A stretch of 64,000 nt of DNA from Hymenobacter volaticus (GTDB lineage Bacteria > Bacteroidota > Bacteroidia > Cytophagales > Hymenobacteraceae): positions 5,061,501 to 5,125,500 of the forward strand of contig NZ_CP095061.1 in assembly GCF_022921055.1 (NCBI RefSeq), read 5' to 3'. The notes beneath the pieces were generated by a model. It saw nothing but the letters and a program-made list of their open reading frames with translations, did not search any database and was not told where the DNA came from. The position numbers and the translations under genes are program-made. Numbering within the stretch: the first letter of the stretch is position 1; each line of letters starts with the position of its first letter. Below, in pieces: positions 16,757-25,148 of the stretch.

Positions 16757-17056
16757 TTAGTTTTTCGGCATTACACCCTTCGGTTCATCTACCGAAATCA
16801 CGCCTTTCCGTGGTGCTGGTTTAGCGACGTGGTTACGACGGGCTTTGCGCCGAGCAGCACGTCGACGGAAGAAACCTAAGCGTTTGCGTTTTGAGCGACT
16901 ATTGCCCCGGTAGCGCTTATAGTTAGGGCGTGGCACTTTGGGATATGCGCTACTTTCCGCCTCAATGGTAGCGCTACTTGCCTCCCTCGCTTGCGAGGGC
17001 TCTACATCCAGCAAAAGGAAGAGAGCACAAAAAAACAGTAAAACTATTTTGTACAT
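16757..17056 (-). CDS. Exported strongly basic small protein
   Basis: 99 residues from ATG 17056: signal peptide MYKIVLLFFCALFLLLDVEP...QA, then a Pro/Tyr segment YPKVPRPNYKRYRGNS and an Arg/Lys-rich block KRKRLGFFRRRAARRKARR. Similar short basic proteins with an NYKRYRGNS-like box occur in related bacteria as hypotheticals. The charge suggests binding to an acidic surface polymer, lipopolysaccharide or nucleic acid outside the inner membrane; this is inference. Monocistronic. Confidence 0.6.
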   Translation of the reverse strand: MYKIVLLFFCALFLLLDVEPSQAREASSATIEAESSAYPKVPRPNYKRYRGNSRSKRKRLGFFRRRAARRKARRNHVAKPAPRKGVISVDEPKGVMPKN

Positions 17057-17484
17057 AAAAAAGATGTAAGAAGATTTTTGCCACTTTATTAAGCCCAAAG
17101 TAAAGGCTCATCATCCAAACCAACCGACTTTCGAAAGCAAATTACTGATAATCATAAAGAAAAAGTATAAAAAACTTTAATCGCCTTAAAATAAAGAGGT
17201 TTATCACATAAGCCACTTGGCAGCCCCCATTGCAACTAGTGTGCCACTCAGGTATTACACTTGTTTTTCGGCATTCCTTGGTAAGCAAAGCAATAGAGTA
17301 GACGCACGCTATTTTCTCTCTAACTGCTAGGTATCACTAGTCCCCTCTGTGAGTTGGCTTGACTTGTTTACAGATAGTGGCTCTCAAGCCAACTAGCTCT
17401 TTGCTGAAACAAACCCTGACTGATGGCGTTCGTATGGCCGGGCGCAATGAGCACATGCGCTATTTGGCATCAACAATTTTTCTT
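17057..17484. other. Divergent intergenic region
   Basis: About 430 bases between the leftward basic-protein gene and the rightward HAD gene, AT-rich at its left end. An in-frame upstream extension of the HAD gene covers 17359-17484 but lacks conserved sequence. I see no RNA or repeat. Promoters for both genes should lie here. Confidence 0.5.
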
Positions 17485-18123
17485 ATGACGCAACGCTTCG
17501 ACAGTGTAATTTTTGATCTGGATGGCACCCTTTGGAACGCCACCGAATCGGTAACCAAGGGTTTTCAAGCCGCTAGAAACAGCGTCGATTATATAGAGAA
17601 TGATATTACCGTGGCCGATGTGCAGGCCGTAACAGGTCAGCCCTTTGAGATGGTGTACGACCGGCTCTTCCCGACCCTGCCGGCCGAGCGACGACAAGAG
17701 TTTAAAGCTCTTTGTGCCCAACACGAGTTAGGCGGTGTCGAGCAGTACGGCGGCAATTTGTATGCGGGACTAGAAGAGTCCCTGCGCTACCTAACCCACA
17801 AAGGCTATCGGCTGTTCATCGTTAGCAATTGTCAGCGAGGGTATATCGAAGCATTCTTTCAGCACAGCCAATTAGCGCAATACTTCGAAGGACATCAGTG
17901 CTTTGGCACCAAAAGCCTACCTAAGTTCCAGAATATACTGGAGGTTATCGAGCAGTACCATTTGCAAGCGCCCGTATACGTCGGTGACACCCGCAGCGAC
18001 TTCGAGGCTAGCCAGAAGAGTGGTATCCCATTCATTTTTGCTACATACGGATTTGGGGAAGTGCCCGTAGAGGAAGCCCCTATGCGCATCAATTCATTGA
18101 CCGATTTAGAGAACATACTGTAG
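17485..18123 (+). CDS. HAD family hydrolase (phosphoglycolate-phosphatase-like)
   Basis: 212 residues from ATG 17485. Motif I is VIFDLDGTLWNATES (nucleophile Asp and Asp+2), motif II is LFIVSNCQRGY, the Lys motif falls in GTKSLPKFQNI, and motif IV is VYVGDTRSDFEAS, so all four HAD motifs are present. A helical cap follows motif I. It hydrolyses a small phosphate ester; the family includes phosphoglycolate and nucleotide phosphatases. The creatininase-family gene follows 47 bases later on the same strand, possibly as one unit. Confidence 0.85.
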   Translation: MTQRFDSVIFDLDGTLWNATESVTKGFQAARNSVDYIENDITVADVQAVTGQPFEMVYDRLFPTLPAERRQEFKALCAQHELGGVEQYGGNLYAGLEESLRYLTHKGYRLFIVSNCQRGYIEAFFQHSQLAQYFEGHQCFGTKSLPKFQNILEVIEQYHLQAPVYVGDTRSDFEASQKSGIPFIFATYGFGEVPVEEAPMRINSLTDLENIL

Positions 18124-18170
18124 TTGCGGGCTTCTTCCTCTTCTGTACTTCCTTTCTATTTCGCTACGCT

Positions 18171-18935
18171 ATGGCAGCACGCCCTTATATTCTAGCTGAA
18201 ACCAACTGGCAGCTGGTTAAAGACACCGGGTTTGAAGTTGTGGTACTGCCTTGGGGCGCGACGGAAGCCCACAACTACCACCTCCCCTACGCCACCGACA
18301 ACTATCAGTGCGACTATGTGGCCGCCGAGGCAGCTCGCGTGGCGTGGGAGCAAGGTTCTAAAGTGATTGTACTGCCTACCATTCCATTTGGCGTCAACAC
18401 TGGCCAGTTAGACATCACGCTCGACATGAACCTAAACCCGAGCACTCAGCTGGCCATTCTGCGCGACTTAGTGCAAGTACTAGCCCGGCAGGGCATTCCG
18501 AAGCTAGTGCTGCTCAACGGCCACGGTGGCAACGACTTTCGGCAAATCTTACGGGAGTTGCAGGCAGAATTTCCAAGTGTGTTTCTGTGCACCTTGAACT
18601 GGTTTAAAGCAGCCGACCGCAGTCAGTTTTTCAGTGCTTCCGGCGACCACGCCGACGAATTAGAAACCAGTGCCATGTTGCACATCGCACCCGAGCTAGT
18701 ACGTCCGCTTACCGAAGCTGGCAACGGGGCCGCCCGGCAGTTCCGCATCAAGGCGCTGAGGGAGTGGGCCTGGGCCCAACGGGAGTGGAGCAAAGTAACG
18801 GCCGATACGGGTGTAGGCGACCCAACAGCGGCTACCGCCGAAAAAGGCGCCGCTTTCCTAGCTGCCGTCACGGCCAACATTGGGCAATTTCTGGTAGAAC
18901 TAGCCGCTGCCGACCCCCAGGATTTGTACGAGTAG
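18171..18935 (+). CDS. Creatininase family protein
   Basis: 254 residues. The creatininase/FAPy-amidohydrolase fold is shown by VVLPWGATEAHNYHLPYATDNYQ (metal ligands Glu, His, Asp), LVLLNGHGGNDFR and SGDHADELETSAMLHI (His and Glu ligands). These metal-dependent amidohydrolases open cyclic amides; substrates include creatinine, pyrimidine precursors and pterin-type intermediates. No pathway neighbours narrow the substrate. It ends 15 bases before a convergent gene. Confidence 0.87.
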   Translation: MAARPYILAETNWQLVKDTGFEVVVLPWGATEAHNYHLPYATDNYQCDYVAAEAARVAWEQGSKVIVLPTIPFGVNTGQLDITLDMNLNPSTQLAILRDLVQVLARQGIPKLVLLNGHGGNDFRQILRELQAEFPSVFLCTLNWFKAADRSQFFSASGDHADELETSAMLHIAPELVRPLTEAGNGAARQFRIKALREWAWAQREWSKVTADTGVGDPTAATAEKGAAFLAAVTANIGQFLVELAAADPQDLYE

Positions 18936-18950
18936 CCGTTCAGCTGGAGC

Positions 18951-19391
18951 CTATGCTACTGCCTGCACGGCGGGTTGGGCGCCCTGCGCCAGAAGCCAAT
19001 GCACAGCAGCACCCTCATCAGTGAACTGACTTAGAGAGCAGTTATCCCCTTGGTTGCGGGGTAATGCTGGCACCGGAGCATCCTGCAAGTGGCATAGTTG
19101 ATAAGGTGCCGCCAGAAAAGCCAAGAACACTACTCCGTGCATATGCCGCCGTAGCGTGGGATAAAATACATCGGTAAGCCAATACACGTCGCGGGTGTCC
19201 ACTTCCAGCCGGCGGCGCGAATCAATCAGCCAGTAACGGCAATCGCTACAGGTAGCGGCGTATTGTAGGATGGATTGATAGCCAGCCCGCAACTCGTGCG
19301 AAGCAACCGGGCGCGTCCATCGGGCCGTCACTATGCCCAAATCGGAGCGGTAATTCAGGTCTAAGTAGTCGAGAGGAGGAAAAGTAGCCAT
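18951..19391 (-). CDS. STAS-like hypothetical protein, paralogue 1
   Basis: 146 residues, clearly related to the next gene at 19668. Shared landmarks are YRSDLGIVTARW, CRYWLIDSRRR, a WL helix before FYPTLRRHMHGVVFLAFLAAP, and the ending FTDEGAAVHWL. The pattern fits a single STAS/SpoIIAA-like domain. The loop between the last strands is longer and Asn/Gln-rich. It has no signal peptide or catalytic motif. Function unknown; the family seems expanded in this genome (also 9084). Confidence 0.65.
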   Translation of the reverse strand: MATFPPLDYLDLNYRSDLGIVTARWTRPVASHELRAGYQSILQYAATCSDCRYWLIDSRRRLEVDTRDVYWLTDVFYPTLRRHMHGVVFLAFLAAPYQLCHLQDAPVPALPRNQGDNCSLSQFTDEGAAVHWLLAQGAQPAVQAVA

Positions 19392-19667
19392 ATGGAAACA
19401 GAACCGCCTACGCGGAATGGATGCCTCCTACTTACGCGTCATGTGTGGTTAACGTTCTGTTACAGACACTTGTATATATAAATTCTAATTTATCAGATCG
19501 CTCCAATTTGCTCTCCAACTACTCGAATAATGCGTACACTTGAGCTTCTAGCAGCCCGTGAGTATACTATGAAGCACACCCGTATTTTACTTGTAAATAA
19601 CTGACTGTTAATTGAGTAGGCAATAATCTATTTGCTACCAGGTGGCGCTTATACAAGGCAGTGATAC

Positions 19668-20090
19668 TCAGCGGTTACGCTCCAGCTCCAACCACGCCAA
19701 AGCTTCGCCTTCATTACCGAAAAACGCAATTACATAAGGCTCGGTCACGTAAGCCTCAGGCTGCTTATAACCAGGTCCGTTCACGATAAGCTCCATGAGC
19801 ATCGGGCTAGCCAGATATGCTACTGCTAAGCGACCTCTCAATTGCTGAGCCATTTGCGGGAAATAATCGCACAGCAGCCACTGCGTGGTTTGTGGATCGT
19901 TGAGCGTACGGCTGCGAATATCCTGAAGCCACAGCCGACACCCACACGCTAGCGCTTCTTGTGTAAGCAGCGAATACGCGTCAGGCAGTTGCGCCGGCTC
20001 GGGCTGATAACTCCAACGCCCTACCAAGATACCAAGGTCAGAACGATGAGTTATTGAGAGCAGTATTTCGGGGAAAGCAGCAGAGGGCAT
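19668..20090 (-). CDS. STAS-like hypothetical protein, paralogue 2
   Basis: 140 residues. It aligns with the 18951 product over its length: HRSDLGILVGRW, CRLWLQDIRSR, TTQWLLCDYFPQMAQQLRGR, VAYLASP, and the ending FGNEGEALAWLELE. The two genes lie in tandem on the same strand, separated by about 275 AT-rich bases, so each probably has its own promoter. They look like an old duplication. No enzyme signature is visible. Confidence 0.65.
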   Translation of the reverse strand: MPSAAFPEILLSITHRSDLGILVGRWSYQPEPAQLPDAYSLLTQEALACGCRLWLQDIRSRTLNDPQTTQWLLCDYFPQMAQQLRGRLAVAYLASPMLMELIVNGPGYKQPEAYVTEPYVIAFFGNEGEALAWLELERNR

Positions 20091-20375
20091 AATACAAAGT
20101 AAACCGACAAGATAGCCAGACGAGAATATTTTTCCTTTACTTTTTCTTATAGCAGGCCGTTTTTACAAGAGACAGAAAGTGAAGTTTAAAGGAAGTTTAT
20201 AGGCCTCAAACAAGCGTATTGCCTTATTGCTCTTTCTTGACTGGCATCTGCTTTCTTACCTAGCAGCCCTCTTGATAAGTACCAAAGTAACTTAGGCTGC
20301 ATCTGCCACTGCACTTAGCAAACCCACCAGCCTAGCTACCTTCAGTTACTAGCTAGATTATGCGTAACTAGCAGA

Positions 20376-20723
20376 ATGACAGAAAATTATTTGCAAAGCA
20401 TAGGCTTCGAGCCCTTTGCACGCACTGAAGGAAACAGTCGCCTTACCGCCGCCGACAGCATTGCATGGCGTTACCGCCATGCCCACGCTGCGCAGGATGG
20501 CACGCACCTTTACGCCGAGCACCCACTGGGCATAGCTCGCTGCCGCCTCAGCACTTTGCCCGCTCCCTTGGACCAGCACGACGTCCTCCTCGATACCGGC
20601 CTTGACGACCACGCCGCCCTCGAAGCTGCTATCAGCAGCTTCTTCACAACGCACGGCGGTATCGGCACGCTTATCGCCCAAAATTCCGCCAACACCTACC
20701 GGCCCTACCGCCGCCAAGAGTAA
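20376..20723 (+). CDS. Hypothetical protein
   Basis: 115 residues (MTENYLQSIGFEPFARTEGN ... TYRPYRRQE), no signal peptide, no membrane segment, no recognised domain. GIARCRLSTLPAPLDQHDVL and a helix DDHAALEAAISSFFTTHGG are the most ordered parts. The start ATG, full-length frame and the excellent terminator just behind it support it as a gene. Its function is unknown. Confidence 0.6.
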   Translation: MTENYLQSIGFEPFARTEGNSRLTAADSIAWRYRHAHAAQDGTHLYAEHPLGIARCRLSTLPAPLDQHDVLLDTGLDDHAALEAAISSFFTTHGGIGTLIAQNSANTYRPYRRQE

Positions 20724-20745
20724 GGCATTCTACGCCTTCGTATAC

Positions 20746-20793
20746 AAAGCAAAACGCCGCTCCTTGACTTATCAAGGAGCGGCGTTTTGCTTT
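20746..20793. terminator. Bidirectional terminator, 22 bp stem
   Basis: Arms 20746-20767 and 20772-20793 are perfectly complementary over 22 bp with loop CTTA; A-run and T-run on the outside. It separates the convergent hypothetical gene and blaR1-like gene. Confidence 0.93.
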
Positions 20794-20806
20794 AGGGAGT
20801 TAAAAC

Positions 20807-22183
20807 TTAGCAACCTTTCTTCGTGATACCCATCACACCATTGTAGTCATAAAGTTGATTAATCATTCCCGTCCCTGCGGCGCCAGTGGTAACGATTATA
20901 ACGCCGTTACGAGCTTTTGCTCCGTACTGCGCTTCAAACGCAGAACCCTTTAGCACGTGAATATCCTTAATGTTTTCCTGAGGTATCTCCTTGAGTGCTG
21001 CTTCACTAGCTTCTTTGCCATCAATAAGAATCAGAGCATTGGCGGTATTTGCGGTCGGGCTAAACTGCTTGTTGAACGCTACTACTGCCGACGACTTCTC
21101 GTTGGCTTTGGTGGTGACAACAATAGCGCCTGATGCTGCCGACTCCCCAAACAGCCGGCGTGCGCCTTCGCCTTTTAAAACGTTCATGCTGGCAATAGCA
21201 TCAGCATTTTGCTGGAGCAACTCGACTGCTTCTTTCGTGGACTTTTCGCCGTCTACGAAGTAGAGGGCATTATCTACCATGTTCTGCACTGCTTTGGTAG
21301 CTGGTTTCACGGATTCTTCCTGCTCGGCTTTCGAGCAACTGCCCAGAAGCAAGGCGGCAACCAATGGCGCGATGAGTATATAGCGGGCCATGTGGATAAT
21401 GGGCGTTTTCTGACTGTTCATCATCGTGATGCGACTTTTGAGGGTGTGAAATGTGAACGGGGTGACAAGCGCCGGGCCCAACGCCAGAGTGCTAAGCCGC
21501 ACCAAGCTGTATTGATACATTTTGCTATCTACCTGACCCGCGCGCAGAACTGCTTGGTCGGCAATGAATTCCAGGTTTTCCTGCAACGCCCGCAGCAATA
21601 GCCACGCCGCCGGGTTGAACCAGCAGAACACGCGCTGCACTTGGCCGAGCAACACATCGAGCGTATGCCACTGCTGCACATGCACCTGCTCGTGTTGCAG
21701 AATCGCCGGCAACTCAGCGGCTTGGTGCTGCTCGGTATTGATGTAGATGGTTCGCCAAAAAGAGAATGGCGTGACGGCCTCCGAAATCTGGCGGAAATGT
21801 AGGCTCTCGATAGGCGTTGAAGCGCGGTGCAGCCGGCGCAACGACAATGCTTGCACAAGCAATTGTGCCCCTAATACCAGCACGCCAGCCCAATACAAAG
21901 CCAGCACCCAACCATAATAGTCAATGGAGTTGGTCTTGGTAGCAGCTGAGGGTTGCCAGCTTGACTGCCAGATAATTAAGTCGCCACCCAATTCTACCGG
22001 GCGCGGCCACAGGGCGGCTAGGTCTGCCAAAGGATAAAGCGCCGAAAACAGAACGGCCCCGACCAAGTACCAACGGTTCAGGGTGTGGAATGTGAGTTGG
22101 CGCAGCAGCGCGTAGTACGCCGCCACGAAGAGCAGCAGCGCCCCGTTCACTTTCAGCAGATACACGAGCAGGTCCGGCATCAT
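20807..22183 (-). CDS. M56 (BlaR1-type) membrane metallopeptidase with plug-like C-terminus
   Basis: 458 residues. Four N-terminal membrane helices surround a zinc site HEQVH at 164-168 (M56 family, the sensor protease that relieves BlaI repression). After a further membrane segment (about residue 270-285) comes a periplasmic part. It has two copies of a TonB-plug-like repeat: VDGEKSTKEAVELL...GAIVVTT and IDGKEASEAALKEIP...NGVIIVTT. No penicillin-binding domain is present, so the signal is probably not a beta-lactam. The ATG overlaps the blaI-type stop by 4 bases, which indicates translational coupling. Confidence 0.88.
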   Translation of the reverse strand: MMPDLLVYLLKVNGALLLFVAAYYALLRQLTFHTLNRWYLVGAVLFSALYPLADLAALWPRPVELGGDLIIWQSSWQPSAATKTNSIDYYGWVLALYWAGVLVLGAQLLVQALSLRRLHRASTPIESLHFRQISEAVTPFSFWRTIYINTEQHQAAELPAILQHEQVHVQQWHTLDVLLGQVQRVFCWFNPAAWLLLRALQENLEFIADQAVLRAGQVDSKMYQYSLVRLSTLALGPALVTPFTFHTLKSRITMMNSQKTPIIHMARYILIAPLVAALLLGSCSKAEQEESVKPATKAVQNMVDNALYFVDGEKSTKEAVELLQQNADAIASMNVLKGEGARRLFGESAASGAIVVTTKANEKSSAVVAFNKQFSPTANTANALILIDGKEASEAALKEIPQENIKDIHVLKGSAFEAQYGAKARNGVIIVTTGAAGTGMINQLYDYNGVMGITKKGC

Positions 22184-22548
22184 GGCTTCGGCTTTTGATT
22201 TTCAATCATGTCGAGGATTTCCTTCAGCTCTTGGGCGCTGATGTTCTGCTCCTGTGCGAAAAACGAGACCAAGTCTTTGTAGGAGTTGCGGAAGTAGTTG
22301 CCCACCAATGACTGCATGGACTGCTTGCGGTACTCCTCGGCGGCAATAGCGGGCGTGAAGCGGTAGGTGTTGCCAAGCTTCTCGCTGCGGAGGTAGCCTT
22401 TGCGCTCTAGATTGCGGACAGTGGAAGCCAAGGTGGTGTAAGGCGGCCGCGGTTCGGGCAGTTGCTCCAGCACTTCCTTGATAAAACCACCGTTGAGCTG
22501 CCACAGCACCTGCATGGCTTCTTCCTCGGGTTCGGTGAGACGTTCCAT
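22180..22548 (-). CDS. BlaI/MecI/CopY family repressor
   Basis: 122 residues: winged-helix DNA-binding part MERLTEPEEEAMQVLWQL...PPYTTLASTVRNLERKGYL, then wing residues GNTYRFTPAI and a dimerisation helix pair. It represses its own operon until cleaved by the M56 partner encoded directly downstream (overlap ATGA). Two palindromes at 22555-22588 immediately before the start codon look like its operator. Pathway output beyond self-control is unknown. Confidence 0.9.
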   Translation of the reverse strand: MERLTEPEEEAMQVLWQLNGGFIKEVLEQLPEPRPPYTTLASTVRNLERKGYLRSEKLGNTYRFTPAIAAEEYRKQSMQSLVGNYFRNSYKDLVSFFAQEQNISAQELKEILDMIENQKPKP

Positions 22549-22554
22549 AGTTTC

Positions 22555-22588
22555 TACGATGTTTTCGTAATACTACGAATATTTCGTA
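22555..22588. promoter_or_regulatory. Tandem dyad operator upstream of the blaI-type gene
   Basis: Two identical dyads TACGA-N5-TCGTA (22555-22569 and 22574-22588) lie 4 bases apart, one 19-base repeat after another, and start 7 bases before the repressor start codon. BlaI/MecI operators are short TACA/TGTA-type dyads; here the half-site would be TACGA. Placement fits autorepression. The pta gene starts on the other side (22751) and could be co-regulated. Confidence 0.6.
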
Positions 22589-22750
22589 AACAAGGATTAA
22601 ACTCTTTGAATTTATTTTACACGTCACCCAACTCTAACGCCTGCTGACCGCCACAACCGTTTGCTGGCACCACGCCGGAAGCCATTCGCAGTTGACAGCA
22701 GGCAGCCTGATGTGGTTGTTATCCGTAGGAAAGGCTATACCCAGATCTAT

Positions 22751-24841
22751 ATGACCAAGACTGTCTTTATTGCATCCGCTGAACCGCATAGCGGCAAGTC
22801 CTTGATTGCTTTAGGCTTAGTGGATATGCTGCTTGGCAAGGCCCAAAAGATCGGCTACTTCAAGCCCATCATCAACGCCACGGAAAGCAAGAAGAAGGAC
22901 GTGCACATCGACACGGTACTCAGCTACTTCAACCTCCCGATTGCCTACGAGGAAACCTACGCTTACACCCGGCCCCAAGCCATGCGCCTGATGGAAGCCG
23001 ACCGGCAGGGCGACATCATCGACACCGTTATCCACAAGTTCAAAATGCAGGAAAACCGCTACGACTTCACAGTCGTGGAAGGCAGCGACTTTGTGGGCGA
23101 AGGCACGGCGTTCGAATTCGATGCCAACCTTTCCATCGCCAAAAATCTTGGCGCACCGGTTATTATGGTGATATCGGGGGCGGGCAAAACCACGGCGCAA
23201 TTGGTGAATACGGCCCTCACGGTGTGGCGCAACGTGGAAGCCCGCGAAGTGCAGATGCTGGCCCTGATTGCCAACAAAATCAGCCCCGAGCAGGTGGAGG
23301 ACGTGCGCGGTTTGCTGCGGGCGCAGCTCCCCGAGGAAATCATCCTGACGGTTATTCCGGCCGACAAAGACCTGCAAAACCCGTCGATGAAGGAGATTCA
23401 GGAGCAGCTAGGCGGCAAGCTCTTGTTTGGGGAGCAGCACCTCACCAACCAGGTCGACCACTTCATTACGGGGGCCATGCAGGTGCCCAACTTTCTGACT
23501 CGCATTGCCGAGAACGTATTGATTGTCACGCCCGGCGACCGGGCCGATATTCTACTAATTGCGCTACAAGCCAATGCCTCGGCCAACTACCCGCGGGTGG
23601 CCGGATTGGTGCTCACGGGCGGCCTGGAGCCCGACCCGCCGATTCTGCGACTTATCGAGGGTCTGCAAACGGTGGTGCCTATCCTGGCCGTGCAGACGGG
23701 TACGTTCCTCACCACCACCACCATCGGGGCTATCCAGTCGCGCATCACGGCCGACAACCCCAAGAAAATTCGTTTGGCTATCGACACATTCAATCGGTAC
23801 GTGGATGTGACGGCGTTGCAGGAGCGCATCGTGACTTTCGAGCCCGAGGGCCTTACGCCGCATATGTTTCAGTACCGGCTGCTGCAATGGGCCAAAAGCC
23901 AGCGCAAGCACATCGTACTGCCCGAAGGCGACGACGATCGGATTTTGCGGGCAGCAGCCCGTTTGCTCAGCGAAGATGTAGTGGACCTAACCATTCTCGG
24001 TGACCCCGCAGCCATTGCCGCCTCCGTCAAGCGCCTCGGTCTGAACCTGGATTTGAACCGCGTGCAGCTCATCGACCCGGCCCACGCCGAGCACTACGAC
24101 AACTACGTGGAGACGCTTTATGAGCTGCGTAAAACCAAGAACGTGAACTACGATATGGCTCGCGACATGATGCGCGACGTGTCGTACTTCGGGAGCATGA
24201 TGGTGTACAAGGGCCACGCCGACGGTATGGTATCGGGGGCGGTACACACCACGCAACACACCATCCGTCCGGCTTTGCAGTTCATCAAAACCAAGCCGGG
24301 CGTGTCGGTAGTATCGTCGGTGTTCTTTATGTGCTTGCCTGATCGGGTAGCGGTGTTCGGCGACTGCGCCGTGAACCCCAACCCGACGGCCGAGCAGCTG
24401 GCCGAAATTGCGGTTTCGTCGGCCGAGAGCAGCCAGCGCTTTGGCATCGAGCCGCGGATTGCTATGCTGTCGTATTCATCAGGCACTTCGGGCGAAGGTG
24501 CTGATGTGGAGAAGGTTCGGCAGGCTACCCAAATCGTGAAGCAGCGCCATCCCGAGCTAAAAGTGGAAGGCCCGATTCAGTACGATGCCGCCGTTGACCC
24601 CATGGTAGGGCGGCAGAAACTGCCGGGCTCGGAGGTAGCAGGCCAAGCCAGCGTGCTCATCTTCCCCGACTTGAATACCGGCAACAATACCTACAAGGCG
24701 GTGCAGCGCGAAACCGGTGCCTTGGCTATCGGCCCGGTCTTGCAAGGCCTAAACAAGCCCGTCAACGACTTGAGCCGCGGCTGCACCGTGGAAGATATTT
24801 TCAACACCGTCATCATCACCGCTATTCAAAGCCAAGGGTAG
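22751..24841 (+). CDS. pta: Phosphate acetyltransferase
   Basis: 696 residues from ATG 22751 (an in-frame extension to 22661 has no family sequence). The N-terminal part is a P-loop-like domain (VFIASAEPHSGKSLIALGL), then a DRTGG domain, then the catalytic PTA domain from about residue 380: LPEGDDDRILRAAARL, SGAVHTTQHTIRPALQFI and YSSGTSGEGADVEKV. It interconverts acetyl-CoA and acetyl phosphate. The long form with a regulatory N-terminus is usual. The acetate kinase gene follows on the same strand after a repeat-filled gap. Confidence 0.93.
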   Translation: MTKTVFIASAEPHSGKSLIALGLVDMLLGKAQKIGYFKPIINATESKKKDVHIDTVLSYFNLPIAYEETYAYTRPQAMRLMEADRQGDIIDTVIHKFKMQENRYDFTVVEGSDFVGEGTAFEFDANLSIAKNLGAPVIMVISGAGKTTAQLVNTALTVWRNVEAREVQMLALIANKISPEQVEDVRGLLRAQLPEEIILTVIPADKDLQNPSMKEIQEQLGGKLLFGEQHLTNQVDHFITGAMQVPNFLTRIAENVLIVTPGDRADILLIALQANASANYPRVAGLVLTGGLEPDPPILRLIEGLQTVVPILAVQTGTFLTTTTIGAIQSRITADNPKKIRLAIDTFNRYVDVTALQERIVTFEPEGLTPHMFQYRLLQWAKSQRKHIVLPEGDDDRILRAAARLLSEDVVDLTILGDPAAIAASVKRLGLNLDLNRVQLIDPAHAEHYDNYVETLYELRKTKNVNYDMARDMMRDVSYFGSMMVYKGHADGMVSGAVHTTQHTIRPALQFIKTKPGVSVVSSVFFMCLPDRVAVFGDCAVNPNPTAEQLAEIAVSSAESSQRFGIEPRIAMLSYSSGTSGEGADVEKVRQATQIVKQRHPELKVEGPIQYDAAVDPMVGRQKLPGSEVAGQASVLIFPDLNTGNNTYKAVQRETGALAIGPVLQGLNKPVNDLSRGCTVEDIFNTVIITAIQSQG

Positions 24842-24881
24842 ATTGACTTCTATAAAAGTCATCAAGATGATATCAAAAACA

Positions 24882-25056
24882 TCCTGCTGAAGTTGTCGAA
24901 GCGTCTCGAGTACTGGCGTTATACAGAAGACGTCGCCAAAGTACCCGTCATGCTGAGCGCAGCCGAAGCATCTCGCTCGTACCGTTGCAACGGTAAAGGG
25001 TTTACCACACTAGCGAGATGCTTCGGCTGCGCTCAGCATGACGGATACTTTGGCAA
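24882..25056. repeat. Palindromic intergenic repeat, locus B
   Basis: A partial unit at 24882-24909 (TCCTGCTGAAGTTGTCGAAG) is followed by a full palindrome at 24933-25056. The arms read CCGTCATGCTGAGCGCAGCC and, on return, GGCTGCGCTCAGCATGACGG; complementarity extends outward into CCAAAGTA/TACTTTGG. The loop TTTACCACACTAGCGAGATG is shared with locus C. It lies between pta and ackA, where it could limit read-through. Confidence 0.85.
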
Positions 25057-25148
25057 TGGCCACCCATGAAAGTGCAGCACGCTAGTCCGTCCTATTCTGG
25101 CCAGTAAGATGGCCGGTCCTGCTTGAACATTAGCCTTACTTTTTCCTC

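Noticed and set aside
23224..24003. A 259-codon frame inside pta on the same strand
   Set aside because: It lies wholly within the phosphate acetyltransferase coding frame and has a low-complexity Arg/Gly/Ala composition.
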